Origin: Loripinus fragilis
Taxonomy: Eukaryota; Mollusca; Bivalvia; Lucinida; Lucinidae
DNA length: 64,000 nt
Assembly (NCBI GenBank): GCA_964019695.1
Contig: OZ026531.1
Location: 8,565,701-8,629,700, forward strand
Direction of reading: 5' to 3'
In this document: piece by piece, positions 32,501 through 46,400 of the stretch
How positions within the stretch are numbered: the first letter of the stretch is position 1
How the letters are laid out: each line of letters opens with the position of its first letter
Translations under genes and position numbers: made by a program
Notes under the pieces: model-generated
Told to the model about the DNA's origin: nothing
Database searches by the model: none
The model's input: only the letters and a program-made list of their open reading frames with translations

Positions 32501-35272
32501 GTTTTCCCATAGGGCCCAAGGCAAATGGGGATAGCGGTTGTACGCGCTTTCTAAGGCTCTGATCGCTTTTAGATTTTGCACGCGGATAGGGCCAACAGAG
32601 GCGCAGGTATTGCCATGCGCACCCGCCCGCAACAATGTTTCGATACCGAGTTATCGGGGTGTGGAAGTCCGCCGCCCCGAAGCTTTACGCGCTTCCGTCT
32701 CGCGAACTACTATTTTCATCATGCCCACACGGGCATCAGTTTGTAGTACCGGAGGCCGTCTACAAATGGTGAAAATTTCAAAGCGTTCCGTCGGGAAATT
32801 AAAAAGTTATGAGCATTAGAAGATCTTCCCATTAGGCCCCATTAGGCCACAGTAGCCGATCCGGCCTAAAACTTGCGCGGGTCACTTTCACGGACGGGCT
32901 CGAAACTGGTGCCAGAAGTTAGCCCCCGACCAGAGCTTCATTGTGAGGCATTGCGTAAAATTTTCCGTCCCCCGAGTGCCGAGCAATAGCCCCTGAAAGG
33001 GCTTTCGGCACAATTTTCACGCCCTTATTTGAGCCACTTGTAGCCGAAGGAATTTTGCGCAAATGACTGAGAGGTGCTCCTGGGCACTGCTCATCACTTT
33101 GCAATAGGTTCCGGGGCTTTTCGCGAAGGTCGCGTTTTCTCAAACTTTGAGGGCATTAGTGGGTGGGGTGTGAAAACCTCCGAATGCATGGTTCTCAGCT
33201 CCTGCTGTGGGCAGCAAGCCAATTTTTTTTCCAAAATGTTGACCTATAAAAGAGCTTACTCGGGTGTGAAAATTATCATTGTGCGCGCGCGCCCCGGACC
33301 GCAATTATGATATTTCCTGTTTTCCCATAGGGCCCAAGGCAAATGGGGATAGCGGTTGTACGCGCTTTCTAAGGCTCTGATCGCTTTTAGATTTTGCAGG
33401 CGGATAGGGCCAACAGAGGCGCAGGTATTGCCATGCGCACCCGCCCGCAACAATGTTTCGATACCGAGTTATCGGGGTGTGGAAGTCCGCCGCCCCGAAG
33501 CTTTACGCGCTTCCGTCTCGCGAACTACTATTTTCATCATGCCCACACGGGCATCAGTTTGTAGTACCGGAGGCCGTCTACAAATGGTGAAAATTTCAAA
33601 GCGTTCCGTCGGGAAATTAAAAAGTTATGAGCATTAGAAGATCTTCCCATTAGGCCCCATTAGGCCACAGTAGCCGATCCGGCCTAAAACTTGCGCGGGT
33701 CACTTTCACGGACGGGCTCGAAACTGGTGCCAGAAGTTAGCCCCCGACCAGAGCTTCATTGTGAGGCATTGCGTAAAATTTTCCGTCCCCCGAGTGCCGA
33801 GCAATAGCCCCTGAAAGGGCTTTCGGCACAATTTTCACGCCCTTATTTGAGCCACTTGTAGCCGAAGGAATTTTGCGCAAATGACTGAGAGGTGCTCCTG
33901 GGCACTGCTCATCACTTTGCAATAGGTTCCGGGGCTTTTCGCGAAGGTCGCGTTTTCTCAAACTTTGAGGGCATTAGTGGGTGGGGTGTGAAAACCTCCG
34001 AATGCATGGTTCTCAGCTCCTGCTGTGGGCAGCAAGCCAATTTTTTTTCCAAAATGTTGACCTATAAAAGAGCTTACTCGGGTGTGAAAATTATCATTGT
34101 GCGCGCGCGCCCCGGACCGCAATTATGATATTTCCTGTTTTCCCATAGGGCCCAAGGCAAATGGGGATAGCGGTTGTACGCGCTTTCTAAGGCTCTGATC
34201 GCTTTTAGATTTTGCACGCGGATAGGGCCAACAGAGGCGCAGGTATTGCCATGCGCATCCGCCTGCAACAATGTTTCGATACCGAGTTATCGGGGTGTGG
34301 AAGTCCGCCGCCCCGAAGCTTTACGCGCTTCCGTCTCGCGAACTACTATTTTCATCATGCCCACACGGGCATCAGTTTGTAGTACCGGAGGCCGTCTACA
34401 AATGGTGAAAATTTCAAAGCGTTCCGTCGGGAAATTAAAAAGTTATGAGCATTAGAAGATCTTCCCATTAGGCCCCATTAGGCCACAGTAGCCGATCCGG
34501 CCTAAAACTTGCGCGGGTCACTTTCACGGACGGGCTCGAAACTGGTGCCAGAAGTTAGCCCCCGACCAGAGCTTCATTGTGAGGCATTGCGTAAAATTTT
34601 CCGTCCCCCGAGTGCCGAGCAATAGCCCCTGAAAGGGCTTTCGGCACAATTTTCACGCCCTTATTTGAGCCACTTGTAGCCGAAGGAATTTTGCGCAAAT
34701 GACTGAGAGGTGCTCCTGGGCACTGCTCATCACTTTGCAATAGGTTCCGGGGCTTTTCGCGAAGGTCGCGTTTTCTCAAACTTTGAGGGCATTAGTGGGT
34801 AGGGTGTGAAAACCTCCGAATGCATGGTTCTCAGCTCCTGCTGTGGGCAGCAAGCCAATTTTTTTTCCAAAATGTTGACCTATAAAAGAGCTTACTCGGG
34901 TGTGAAAATTATCATTGTGCGCGCGCGCCCCGGACCGCAATTATGATATTTCCTGTTTTCCCATAGGGCCCAAGGCAAATGGGGATAGCGGTTGTACGCG
35001 CTTTCTAAGGCTCTGATCGCTTTTAGATTTTGCACGCGGATAGGGCCAACAGAGGCGCAGGTATTGCCATGCGCACCCGCCCGCAACAATGTTTCGATAC
35101 CGAGTTATTGGGGTGTGGAAGTCCGCCACCCCGAAGCTTTACGCGCTTCCGTCTCGCGAACTACTATTTTCATCATGCCCACACGGGCATCAGTTTGTAG
35201 TACCGGAGGCCGTCTACAAATGGTGAAAATTTCAAAGCGTTCCGTCGGGAAATTAAAAAGTTATGAGCATTA
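29547..35272. repeat. Block D copy 1 (units 37-43)
   Basis: Diagnostic changes are T at 29818 (unit 37), T at 31213, A at 31260, A at 31345 and G at 31569 (unit 39), G at 33399 (unit 41), T at 34258 and T at 34264 (unit 42), and A at 34801 and A at 35128 (unit 43). Units 38 and 40 look consensus. Two changes are only in this copy: T at 29550 and T at 35109. Confidence 0.88.
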
Positions 35273-38200
35273 GAAGATCTTCCCATTAGGCCCCATTAGG
35301 CCACAGTAGCCGATCCGGCCTAAAACTTGCGCGGGTCACTTTCACGGACGGGCTCGAAACTGGTGCCAGAAGTTAGCCCCCGACCAGAGCTTCATTGTGA
35401 GGCATTGCGTAAAATTTTCCGTCCCCCGAGTGCCGAGCAATAGCCCCTGAAAGGGCTTTCGGCACAATTTTCACGCCCTTATTTGAGCCACTTGTAGCCG
35501 AAGGAATTTTGCGCAAATGACTGAGAGGTGCTCCTGGGCACTGTTCATCACTTTGCAATAGGTTCCGGGGCTTTTCGCGAAGGTCGCGTTTTCTCAAACT
35601 TTGAGGGCATTAGTGGGTGGGGTGTGAAAACCTCCGAATGCATGGTTCTCAGCTCCTGCTGTGGGCAGCAAGCCAATTTTTTTTCCAAAATGTTGACCTA
35701 TAAAAGAGCTTACTCGGGTGTGAAAATTATCATTGTGCGCGCGCGCCCCGGACCGCAATTATGATATTTCCTGTTTTCCCATAGGGCCCAAGGCAAATGG
35801 GGATAGCGGTTGTACGCGCTTTCTAAGGCTCTGATCGCTTTTAGATTTTGCACGCGGATAGGGCCAACAGAGGCGCAGGTATTGCCATGCGCACCCGCCC
35901 GCAACAATGTTTCGATACCGAGTTATCGGGGTGTGGAAGTCCGCCGCCCCGAAGCTTTACGCGCTTCCGTCTCGCGAACTACTATTTTCATCATGCCCAC
36001 ACGGGCATCAGTTTGTAGTACCGGAGGCCGTCTACAAATGGTGAAAATTTCAAAGCGTTCCGTCGGGAAATTAAAAAGTTATGAGCATTAGAAGATCTTC
36101 CCATTAGGCCCCATTAGGCCACAGTAGCCGATCCGGCCTAAAACTTGCGCGGGTCACTTTCACGGACGGGCTCGAAACTGGTGCCAGAAGTTAGCCCCCG
36201 ACCAGAGCTTCATTGTGAGGCATTGCGTAAAATTTTCCGTCCCCCGAGTGCCGAGCAATAGCCCCTGAAAGGGCTTTCGGCACAATTTTCACGCCCTTAT
36301 TTGAGCCACTTGTAGCCGAAGGAATTTTGCGCAAATGACTGAGAGGTGCTCCTGGGCACTGCTCATCACTTTGCAATAGGTTCCGGGGCTTTTCGCGAAG
36401 GTCGCGTTTTCTCAAACTTTGAGGGCATTAGTGGGTGGGGTGTGAAAACCTCCGAATGCATGGTTCTCAGCTCCTGCTGTGGGCAGCAAGCCAATTTTTT
36501 TTCCAAAATGTTGACCTATAAAAGAGCTTACTCGGGTGTGAAAATTATCATTGTGCGCGCGCGCCCCGGACCGCAATTATGATATTTCCTGTTTTCCCAT
36601 AGGGCCCAAGGCAAATGGGGATAGCGGTTGTACGCGCTTTCTAAGGCTCTGATCGCTTTTAGATTTTGCACGCGGATAGGGCCAACAGAGGCGCAGGTAT
36701 TGCCATGCGCACCCGCCCGCAACAATGTTTCGATACCGAGTTATCGGGGTGTGGAAGTCCGCCGCCCCGAAGCTTTACGCGCTTCCGTCTCGCGAACTAC
36801 TATTTTCATCATGCCCACACGGGCATCAGTTTGTAGTACCGGAGGCCGTCTACAAATGGTGAAAATTTCAAAGCGTTCCGTCGGGAAATTAAAAAGTTAT
36901 GAGCATTAGAAGATCTTCCCATTAGGCCCCATTAGGCCTCAGTAGCCGATCCGGCCTAAAACTTGCGCGGGTCACTTTCACGGACAGGCTCGAAACTGGT
37001 GCCAGAAGTTAGCCCCCGACCAGAGCTTCATTGTGAGGCATTGCGTAAAATTTTCCGTCCCCCGAGTGCCAAGCAATAGCCCCTGAAAGGGCTTTCGGCA
37101 CAATTTTCACGCCCTTATTTGAGCCACTTGTAGCCGAAGGAATTTTGCGCAAATGACTGAGAGGTGCTCCTGGGCACTGCTCATCACTTTGCAATAGGTT
37201 CCGGGGCTTTTCGCGAAGGTCGCGTTTTCTCAAACTTTGAGGGCATTAGTGGGTGGGGTGTGAAAACCTCCGAATGCATGGTTCTCAGCTCCTGGTGTGG
37301 GCAGCAAGCCAATTTTTTTTCCAAAATGTTGACCTATAAAAGAGCTTACTCGGGTGTGAAAATTATCATTGTGCGCGCGCGCCCCGGACCGCAATTATGA
37401 TATTTCCTGTTTTCCCATAGGGCCCAAGGCAAATGGGGATAGCGGTTGTACGCGCTTTCTAAGGCTCTGATCGCTTTTAGATTTTGCACGCGGATAGGGC
37501 CAACAGAGGCGCAGGTATTGCCATGCGCACCCGCCCGCAACAATGTTTCGATACCGAGTTATCGGGGTGTGGAAGTCCGCCGCCCCGAAGCTTTACGCGC
37601 TTCCGTCTCGCGAACTACTATTTTCATCATGCCCACACGGGCATCAGTTTGTAGTACCGGAGGCCGTCTACAAATGGTGAAAATTTCAAAGCGTTCCGTC
37701 GGGAAATTAAAAAGTTATGAGCATTAGAAGATCTTCCCATTAGGCCCCATTAGGCCACAGTAGCCGATCCGGCCTAAAACTTGCGCGGGTCACTTTCACG
37801 GACGGGCTCGAAACTGGTGCCAGAAGTTAGCCCCCGACCAGAGCTTCATTGTGAGGCATTGCGTAAAATTTTCCGTCCCCCGAGTGCCGAGCAATAGCCC
37901 CTGAAAGGGCTTTCGGCACAATTTTCACGCCCTTATTTGAGCCACTTGTAGCCGAAGGAATTTTGCGCAAATGACTGAGAGGTGCTCCTGGGCACTGCTC
38001 ATCACTTTGCAATAGGTTCCGGGGCTTTTCGCGAAGGTCGCGTTTTCTCAAACTTTGAGGGCATTAGTGGGTGGGGTGTGAAAACCTCCGAATGCATGGT
38101 TCTCAGCTCCTGCTGTGGGCAGCAAGCCAATTTTTTTTCCAAAATGTTGACCTATAAAAGAGCTTACTCGGGTGTGAAAATTATCATTGTGCGCGCGCGC

Positions 38201-40998
38201 CCCGGACCGCAATTATGATATTTCCTGTTTTCCCATAGGGCCCAAGGCAAATGGGGATAGCGGTTGTACGCGCTTTCTAAGGCTCTGATCGCTTTTAGAT
38301 TTTGCACGCGGATAGGGCCAACAGAGGCGCAGGTATTGCCATGCGCACCCGCCCGCAACAATGTTTCGATACCGAGTTATCGGGGTGTGGAAGTCCGCCG
38401 CCCCGAAGCTTTACGCGCTTCCGTCTCGCGAACTACTATTTTCATCATGCCCACACGGGCATCAGTTTGTAGTACCGGAGGCCGTCTACAAATGGTGAAA
38501 ATTTCAAAGCGTTCCGTCGGGAAATTAAAAAGTTATGAGCATTAGAAGATCTTCCCATTAGGCCCCATTAGGCCACAGTAGCCGATCCGGCCTAAAACTT
38601 GCGCGGGTCACTTTCACGGACGGGCTCGAAACTGGTGCCAGAAGTTAGCCCCCGACCAGAGCTTCATTGTGAGGCATTGCGTAAAATTTTCCGTCCCCCG
38701 AGTGCCGAGCAATAGCCCCTGAAAGGGCTTTCGGCACAATTTTCACGCCCTTATTTGAGCCACTTGTAGCCGAAGGAATTTTGCGCAAATGACTGAGAGG
38801 TGCTCCTGGGCACTGCTCATCACTTTGCAATAGGTTCCGGGGCTTTTCGCGAAGGTCGCGTTTTCTCAAACTTTGAGGGCATTAGTGGGTGGGGTGTGAA
38901 AACCTCCGAATGCATGGTTCTCAGCTCCTGCTGTGGGCAGCAAGCCAATTTTTTTTCCAAAATGTTGACCTATAAAAGAGCTTACTCGGGTGTGAAAATT
39001 ATCATTGTGCGCGCGCGCCCCGGACCGCAATTATGATATTTCCTGTTTTCCCATAGGGCCCAAGGCAAATGGGGATAGCGGTTGTACGCGCTTTCTAAGG
39101 CTCTGATCGCTTTTAGATTTTGCAGGCGGATAGGGCCAACAGAGGCGCAGGTATTGCCATGCGCACCCGCCCGCAACAATGTTTCGATACCGAGTTATCG
39201 GGGTGTGGAAGTCCGCCGCCCCGAAGCTTTACGCGCTTCCGTCTCGCGAACTACTATTTTCATCATGCCCACACGGGCATCAGTTTGTAGTACCGGAGGC
39301 CGTCTACAAATGGTGAAAATTTCAAAGCGTTCCGTCGGGAAATTAAAAAGTTATGAGCATTAGAAGATCTTCCCATTAGGCCCCATTAGGCCACAGTAGC
39401 CGATCCGGCCTAAAACTTGCGCGGGTCACTTTCACGGACGGGCTCGAAACTGGTGCCAGAAGTTAGCCCCCGACCAGAGCTTCATTGTGAGGCATTGCGT
39501 AAAATTTTCCGTCCCCCGAGTGCCGAGCAATAGCCCCTGAAAGGGCTTTCGGCACAATTTTCACGCCCTTATTTGAGCCACTTGTAGCCGAAGGAATTTT
39601 GCGCAAATGACTGAGAGGTGCTCCTGGGCACTGCTCATCACTTTGCAATAGGTTCCGGGGCTTTTCGCGAAGGTCGCGTTTTCTCAAACTTTGAGGGCAT
39701 TAGTGGGTGGGGTGTGAAAACCTCCGAATGCATGGTTCTCAGCTCCTGCTGTGGGCAGCAAGCCAATTTTTTTTCCAAAATGTTGACCTATAAAAGAGCT
39801 TACTCGGGTGTGAAAATTATCATTGTGCGCGCGCGCCCCGGACCGCAATTATGATATTTCCTGTTTTCCCATAGGGCCCAAGGCAAATGGGGATAGCGGT
39901 TGTACGCGCTTTCTAAGGCTCTGATCGCTTTTAGATTTTGCACGCGGATAGGGCCAACAGAGGCGCAGGTATTGCCATGCGCATCCGCCTGCAACAATGT
40001 TTCGATACCGAGTTATCGGGGTGTGGAAGTCCGCCGCCCCGAAGCTTTACGCGCTTCCGTCTCGCGAACTACTATTTTCATCATGCCCACACGGGCATCA
40101 GTTTGTAGTACCGGAGGCCGTCTACAAATGGTGAAAATTTCAAAGCGTTCCGTCGGGAAATTAAAAAGTTATGAGCATTAGAAGATCTTCCCATTAGGCC
40201 CCATTAGGCCACAGTAGCCGATCCGGCCTAAAACTTGCGCGGGTCACTTTCACGGACGGGCTCGAAACTGGTGCCAGAAGTTAGCCCCCGACCAGAGCTT
40301 CATTGTGAGGCATTGCGTAAAATTTTCCGTCCCCCGAGTGCCGAGCAATAGCCCCTGAAAGGGCTTTCGGCACAATTTTCACGCCCTTATTTGAGCCACT
40401 TGTAGCCGAAGGAATTTTGCGCAAATGACTGAGAGGTGCTCCTGGGCACTGCTCATCACTTTGCAATAGGTTCCGGGGCTTTTCGCGAAGGTCGCGTTTT
40501 CTCAAACTTTGAGGGCATTAGTGGGTAGGGTGTGAAAACCTCCGAATGCATGGTTCTCAGCTCCTGCTGTGGGCAGCAAGCCAATTTTTTTTCCAAAATG
40601 TTGACCTATAAAAGAGCTTACTCGGGTGTGAAAATTATCATTGTGCGCGCGCGCCCCGGACCGCAATTATGATATTTCCTGTTTTCCCATAGGGCCCAAG
40701 GCAAATGGGGATAGCGGTTGTACGCGCTTTCTAAGGCTCTGATCGCTTTTAGATTTTGCACGCGGATAGGGCCAACAGAGGCGCAGGTATTGCCATGCGC
40801 ACCCGCCCGCAACAATGTTTCGATACCGAGTTATCGGGGTGTGGAAGTCCGCCACCCCGAAGCTTTACGCGCTTCCGTCTCGCGAACTACTATTTTCATC
40901 ATGCCCACACGGGCATCAGTTTGTAGTACCGGAGGCCGTCTACAAATGGTGAAAATTTCAAAGCGTTCCGTCGGGAAATTAAAAAGTTATGAGCATTA
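35273..40998. repeat. Block D copy 2 (units 44-50), direct tandem duplicate
   Basis: This repeats the block D changes at exactly +5,726 bp (7 x 818): T at 35544, T at 36939, G at 37295, G at 39125, T at 39984 and 39990, A at 40527 and A at 40854. Two differences in 5,726 bp were found by eye. Both lie in copy 1, so this copy keeps the state before those two changes. Confidence 0.88.
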
Positions 40999-43450
40999 GA
41001 AGATCTTCCCATTAGGCCCCATTAGGCCACAGTAGCCGATCCGGCCTAAAACTTGCGCGGGTCACTTTCACGGACGGGCTCGAAACTGGTGCCAGAAGTT
41101 AGCCCCCGACCAGAGCTTCATTGTGAGGCATTGCGTAAAATTTTCCGTCCCCCGAGTGCCGAGCAATAGCCCCTGAAAGGGCTTTCGGCACAATTTTCAC
41201 GCCCTTATTTGAGCCACTTGTAGCCGAAGGAATTTTGCGCAAATGACTGAGAGGTGCTCCTGGGCACTGCTCATCACTTTGCAATAGGTTCCGGGGCTTT
41301 TCGCGAAGGTCGCGTTTTCTCAAACTTTGAGGGCATTAGTGGGTGGGGTGTGAAAACCTCCGAATGCATGGTTCTCAGCTCCTGCTGTGGGCAGCAAGCC
41401 AATTTTTTTTCCAAAATGTTGACCTATAAAAGAGCTTACTCGGGTGTGAAAATTATCATTGCGCGCGGGCCCCGGACCGCAATTATGATATTTCCTGTTT
41501 TCCCATAGGGCCCAAGGCAAATGGGGATAGCGGTTGTACGCGCTTTCTAAGGCTCTGATCGCTTTTAGATTTTGCACGCGGATAGGGCCAACAGAGGCGC
41601 AGGTATTGCCATGCGCACCCGCCCGCAACAATGTTTCGATACCGAGTTATCGGGGTGTGGAAGTCCGCCGCCCCGAAGCTTTACGCGCTTCCGTCTCGCG
41701 AACTACTATTTTCATCATGCCCACACGGGCATCAGTTTGTAGTACCGGAGGCCGTCTACAAATGGTGAAAATTTCAAAGCGTTCCGTCGGGAAATTAAAA
41801 AGTTATGAGCATTAGAAGATCTTCCCATTAGGCCCCATTAGGCCACAGTAGCCGATCCGGCCTAAAACTTGCGCGGGTCACTTTCACGGACGGGCTCGAA
41901 ACTGGTGCCAGAAGTTAGCCCCCGACCAGAGCTTCATTGTGAGGCATTGCGTAAAATTTTCCGTCCCCCGAGTGCCGAGCAATAGCCCCTGAAAGGGCTT
42001 TCGGCACAATTTTCACGCCCTTATTTGAGCCACTTGTAGCCGAAGGAATTTTGCGCAAATGACTGAGAGGTGCTCCTGGGCACTGCTCATCACTTTGCAA
42101 TAGGTTCCGGGGCTTTTCGCGAAGGTCGCGTTTTCTCAAACTTTGAGGGCATTAGTGGGTAGGGTGTGAAAACCTCCGAATGCATGGTTCTCAGCTCCTG
42201 CTGTGGGCAGCAAGCCAATTTTTTTTCCAAAATGTTGACCTATAAAAGAGCTTACTCGGGTGTGAAAATTATCATTGTGCGCGCGCGCCCCGGACCGCAA
42301 TTATGATATTTCCTGTTTTCCCATAGGGCCCAAGGCAAATGGGGATAGCGGTTGTACGCGCTTTCTAAGGCTCTGATCGCTTTTAGATTTTGCACGCGGA
42401 TAGGGCCAACAGAGGCGCAGGTATTGCCATGCGCACCCGCCCGCAACAATGTTTCGATACCGAGTTATCGGGGTGTGGAAGTCCGCCGCCCCGAAGCTTT
42501 ACGCGCTTCCGTCTCGCGAACTACTATTTTCATCATGCCCACACGGGCATCAGTTTGTAGTACCGGAGGCCGTCTACAAATGGTGAAAATTTCAAAGCGT
42601 TCCGTCGGGAAATTAAAAAGTTATGAGCATTAGAAGATCTTCCCATTAGGCCCCATTAGGCCACAGTAGCCGATCCGGCCTAAAACTTGCGCGGGTCACT
42701 TTCACGGACGGGCTCGAAACTGGTGCCAGAAGTTAGCCCCCGACCAGAGCTTCATTGTGAGGCATTGCGTAAAATTTTCCGTCCCCCGAGTGCCGAGCAA
42801 TAGCCCCTGAAAGGGCTTTCGGCACAATTTTCACGCCCTTATTTGAGCCACTTGTAGCCGAAGGAATTTTGCGCAAATGACTGAGAGGTGCTCCTGGGCA
42901 CTGCTCATCACTTTGCAATAGGTTCCGGGGCTTTTCGCGAAGGTCGCGTTTTCTCAAACTTTGAGGGCATTAGTGGGTGGGGTGTGAAAACCTCCGAATG
43001 CATGGTTCTCAGCTCCTGCTGTGGGCAGCAAGCCAATTTTTTTTCCAAAATGTTGACCTATAAAAGAGCTTACTCGGGTGTGAAAATTATCATTGTGCGC
43101 GCGCGCCCCGGACCGCAATTATGATATTTCCTGTTTTCCCATAGGGCCCAAGGCAAATGGGGATAGCGGTTGTACGCGCTTTCTAAGGCTCTGATCGCTT
43201 TTAGATTTTGCACGCGGATAGGGCCAACAGAGGCGCAGGTATTGCCATGCGCACCCGCCCGCAACAATGTTTCGATACCGAGTTATCGGGGTGTGGAAGT
43301 CCGCCGCCCCGAAGCTTTACGCGCTTCCGTCTCGCGAACTACTATTTTCATCATGCCCACACGGGCATCAGTTTGTAGTACCGGAGGCCGTCTACAAATG
43401 GTGAAAATTTCAAAGCGTTCCGTCGGGAAATTAAAAAGTTATGAGCATTA
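40999..43450. repeat. Units 51-53, linker between blocks D and E
   Basis: Unit 51 is 816 bp, with the CG tract rewritten to GCGCGCGGGCCCC at 41461-41473. Unit 52 carries A at 42161, the GGGTAGGG variant also seen in units 43, 50, 61 and 63, but without the second change of units 43 and 50. Unit 53 looks consensus. Confidence 0.75.
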
Positions 43451-46400
43451 GAAGATCTTCCCATTAGGCCCCATTAGGCCACAGTAGCCGATCCGGCCTA
43501 AAACTTGCGCGGGTCACTTTCACGGACGGGCTCGAAACTGGTGCCAGAAGTTAGCCCCCGACCAGAGCTTCATTGTGAGGCATTGCGTAAAATTTTCCGT
43601 CCCCCGAGTGCCGAGCAATAGCCCCTGAAAGGGCTTTCGGCACAATTTTCACGCCCTTATTTGAGCCACTTGTAGCCGAAGGAATTTTGCGCAAATGACT
43701 GAGAGGTGCTCCTGGGCACTGTTCATCACTTTGCAATAGGTTCCGGGGCTTTTCGCGAAGGTCGCGTTTTCTCAAACTTTGAGGGCATTAGTGGGTGGGG
43801 TGTGAAAACCTCCGAATGCATGGTTCTCAGCTCCTGCTGTGGGCAGCAAGCCAATTTTTTTTCCAAAATGTTGACCTATAAAAGAGCTTACTCGGGTGTG
43901 AAAATTATCATTGTGCGCGCGCGCCCCGGACCGCAATTATGATATTTCCTGTTTTCCCATAGGGCCCAAGGCAAATGGGGATAGCGGTTGTACGCGCTTT
44001 CTAAGGCTCTGATCGCTTTTAGATTTTGCACGCGGATAGGGCCAACAGAGGTGCAGGTATTGCCATGCGCACCCGCCCGCAACAATGTTTCGATACCGAG
44101 TTATCAGGGTGTGGAAGTCCGCCGCCCCGAAGCTTTACGCGCTTCCGTCTCGCGAACTACTATTTTCATCATGCCCACACGGGCATCAGTTTGTAGTACC
44201 GGAGGCCGTCTACAAATGGTGAAAATTTCAAAGCGTTCCGTCGGGAAATTAAAAAGTTATGAGCATTAGAAGATCTTCCCATTAGGCCCCATTAGGCCAC
44301 AGTAGCCGATCCGGCCTAAAACTTGCGCGGGTCACTTTCACGGACGGGCTCGAAACTGGTGCCAGAAGTTAGCCCCCGACCAGAGCTTCATTGTGAGGCA
44401 TTGCGTAAAATTTTCCGTCCCCCGAGTGCCGAGCAATAGCCCCTGAAAGGGCTTTCGGCACAATTTTCACGCCCTTATTTGAGCCACTTGTAGCCGAAGG
44501 AATTTTGTGCAAATGACTGAGAGGTGCTCCTGGGCACTGCTCATCACTTTGCAATAGGTTCCGGGGCTTTTCGCGAAGGTCGCGTTTTCTCAAACTTTGA
44601 GGGCATTAGTGGGTGGGGTGTGAAAACCTCCGAATGCATGGTTCTCAGCTCCTGCTGTGGGCAGCAAGCCAATTTTTTTCCCAAAATGTTGACCTATAAA
44701 AGAGCTTACTCGGGTGTGAAAATTATCATTGTGCGCGCGCGCCCCGGACCGCAATTATGATATTTCCTGTTTTCCCATAGGGCCCAAGGCAAATGGGGAT
44801 AGCGGTTGTACGCGCTTTCTAAGGCTCTGATCGCTTTTAGATTTTGCACGCGGATAGGGCCAACAGAGGCGCAGGTATTGCCATGCGCACCCGCCCGCAA
44901 CAATGTTTCGATACCGAGTTATCGGGGTGTGGAAGTCCGCCGCCCCGAAGCTTTACGCGCTTCCGTCTCGCGAACTACTATTTTCATCATGCCCACACGG
45001 GCATCAGTTTGTAGTACCGGAGGCCGTCTACAAATGGTGAAAATTTCAAAGCGTTCCGTCGGGAAATTAAAAAGTTATGAGCATTAGAAGATCTTCCCAT
45101 TAGGCCCCATTAGGCCACAGTAGCCGATCCGGCCTAAAACTTGCGCGGGTCACTTTCACGGACGGGCTCGAAACTGGTGCCAGAAGTTAGCCCCCGACCA
45201 GAGCTTCATTGTGAGGCATTGCGTAAAATTTTCCGTCCCCCGAGTGCCGAGCAATAGCCCCTGAAAGGGCTTTCGGCACAATTTTCACGCCCTTATTTGA
45301 GCCACTTGTAGCCGAAGGAATTTTGCGCAAATGACTGAGAGGTGCTCCTGGGCACTGTTCATCACTTTGCAATAGGTTCCGGGGCTTTTCGCGAAGGTCG
45401 CGTTTTCTCAAACTTTGAGGGCATTAGTGGGTGGGGTGTGAAAACCTCCGAATGCATGGTTCTCAGCTCCTGCTGTGGGCAGCAAGCCAATTTTTTTTCC
45501 AAAATGTTGACCTATAAAAGAGCTTACTCGGGTGTGAAAATTATCATTGTGCGCGCGCGCCCCGGACCGCAATTATGATATTTCCTGTTTTCCCATAGGG
45601 CCCAAGGCAAATGGGGATAGAGGTTGTACGCGCTTTCTAAGGCTCTGATCGCTTTTAGATTTTGCACGCGGATAGGGCCAACAGAGGCGCAGGTATTGCC
45701 ATGCGCACCCGCCCGCAACAATGTTTCGATACCGAGTTATCGGGGTGTGGAAGTCCGCCGCCCCGAAGCTTTACGCGCTTCCGTCTCGCGAACTACTATT
45801 TTCATCATGCCCACACGGGCATCAGTTTGTAGTACCGGAGGCCGTCTACAAATGGTGAAAATTTCAAAGCGTTCCGTCGGGAAATTAAAAAGTTATGAGC
45901 ATTAGAAGATCTTCCCATTAGGCCCCATTAGGCCACAGTAGCCGATCCGGCCTAAAACTTGCGCGGGTCACTTTCACGGACGGGCTCGAAACTGGTGCCA
46001 GAAGTTAGCCCCCGACCAGAGCTTCATTGTGAGGCATTGCGTAAAATTTTCCGTCCCCCGAGTGCCGAGCAATAGCCCCTGAAAGGGCTTTCGGCACAAT
46101 TTTCACGCCCTTATTTGAGCCACTTGTAGCCGAAGGAATTTTGCGCAAATGACTGAGAGGTGCTCCTGGGCACTGCTCATCACTTTGCAATAGGTTCCGG
46201 GGCTTTTCGCGAAGGTCGCGTTTTCTCAAACTTTGAGGGCATTAGTGGGTGGGGTGTGAAAACCTCCGAATGCATGGTTCTCAGCTCCTGCTGTGGGCAG
46301 CAAGCCAATTTTTTTTCCAAAATGTTGACCTATAAAAGAGCTTACTCGGGTGTGAAAATTATCATTGTGCGCGCGCGCCCCGGACCGCAATTATGATATT

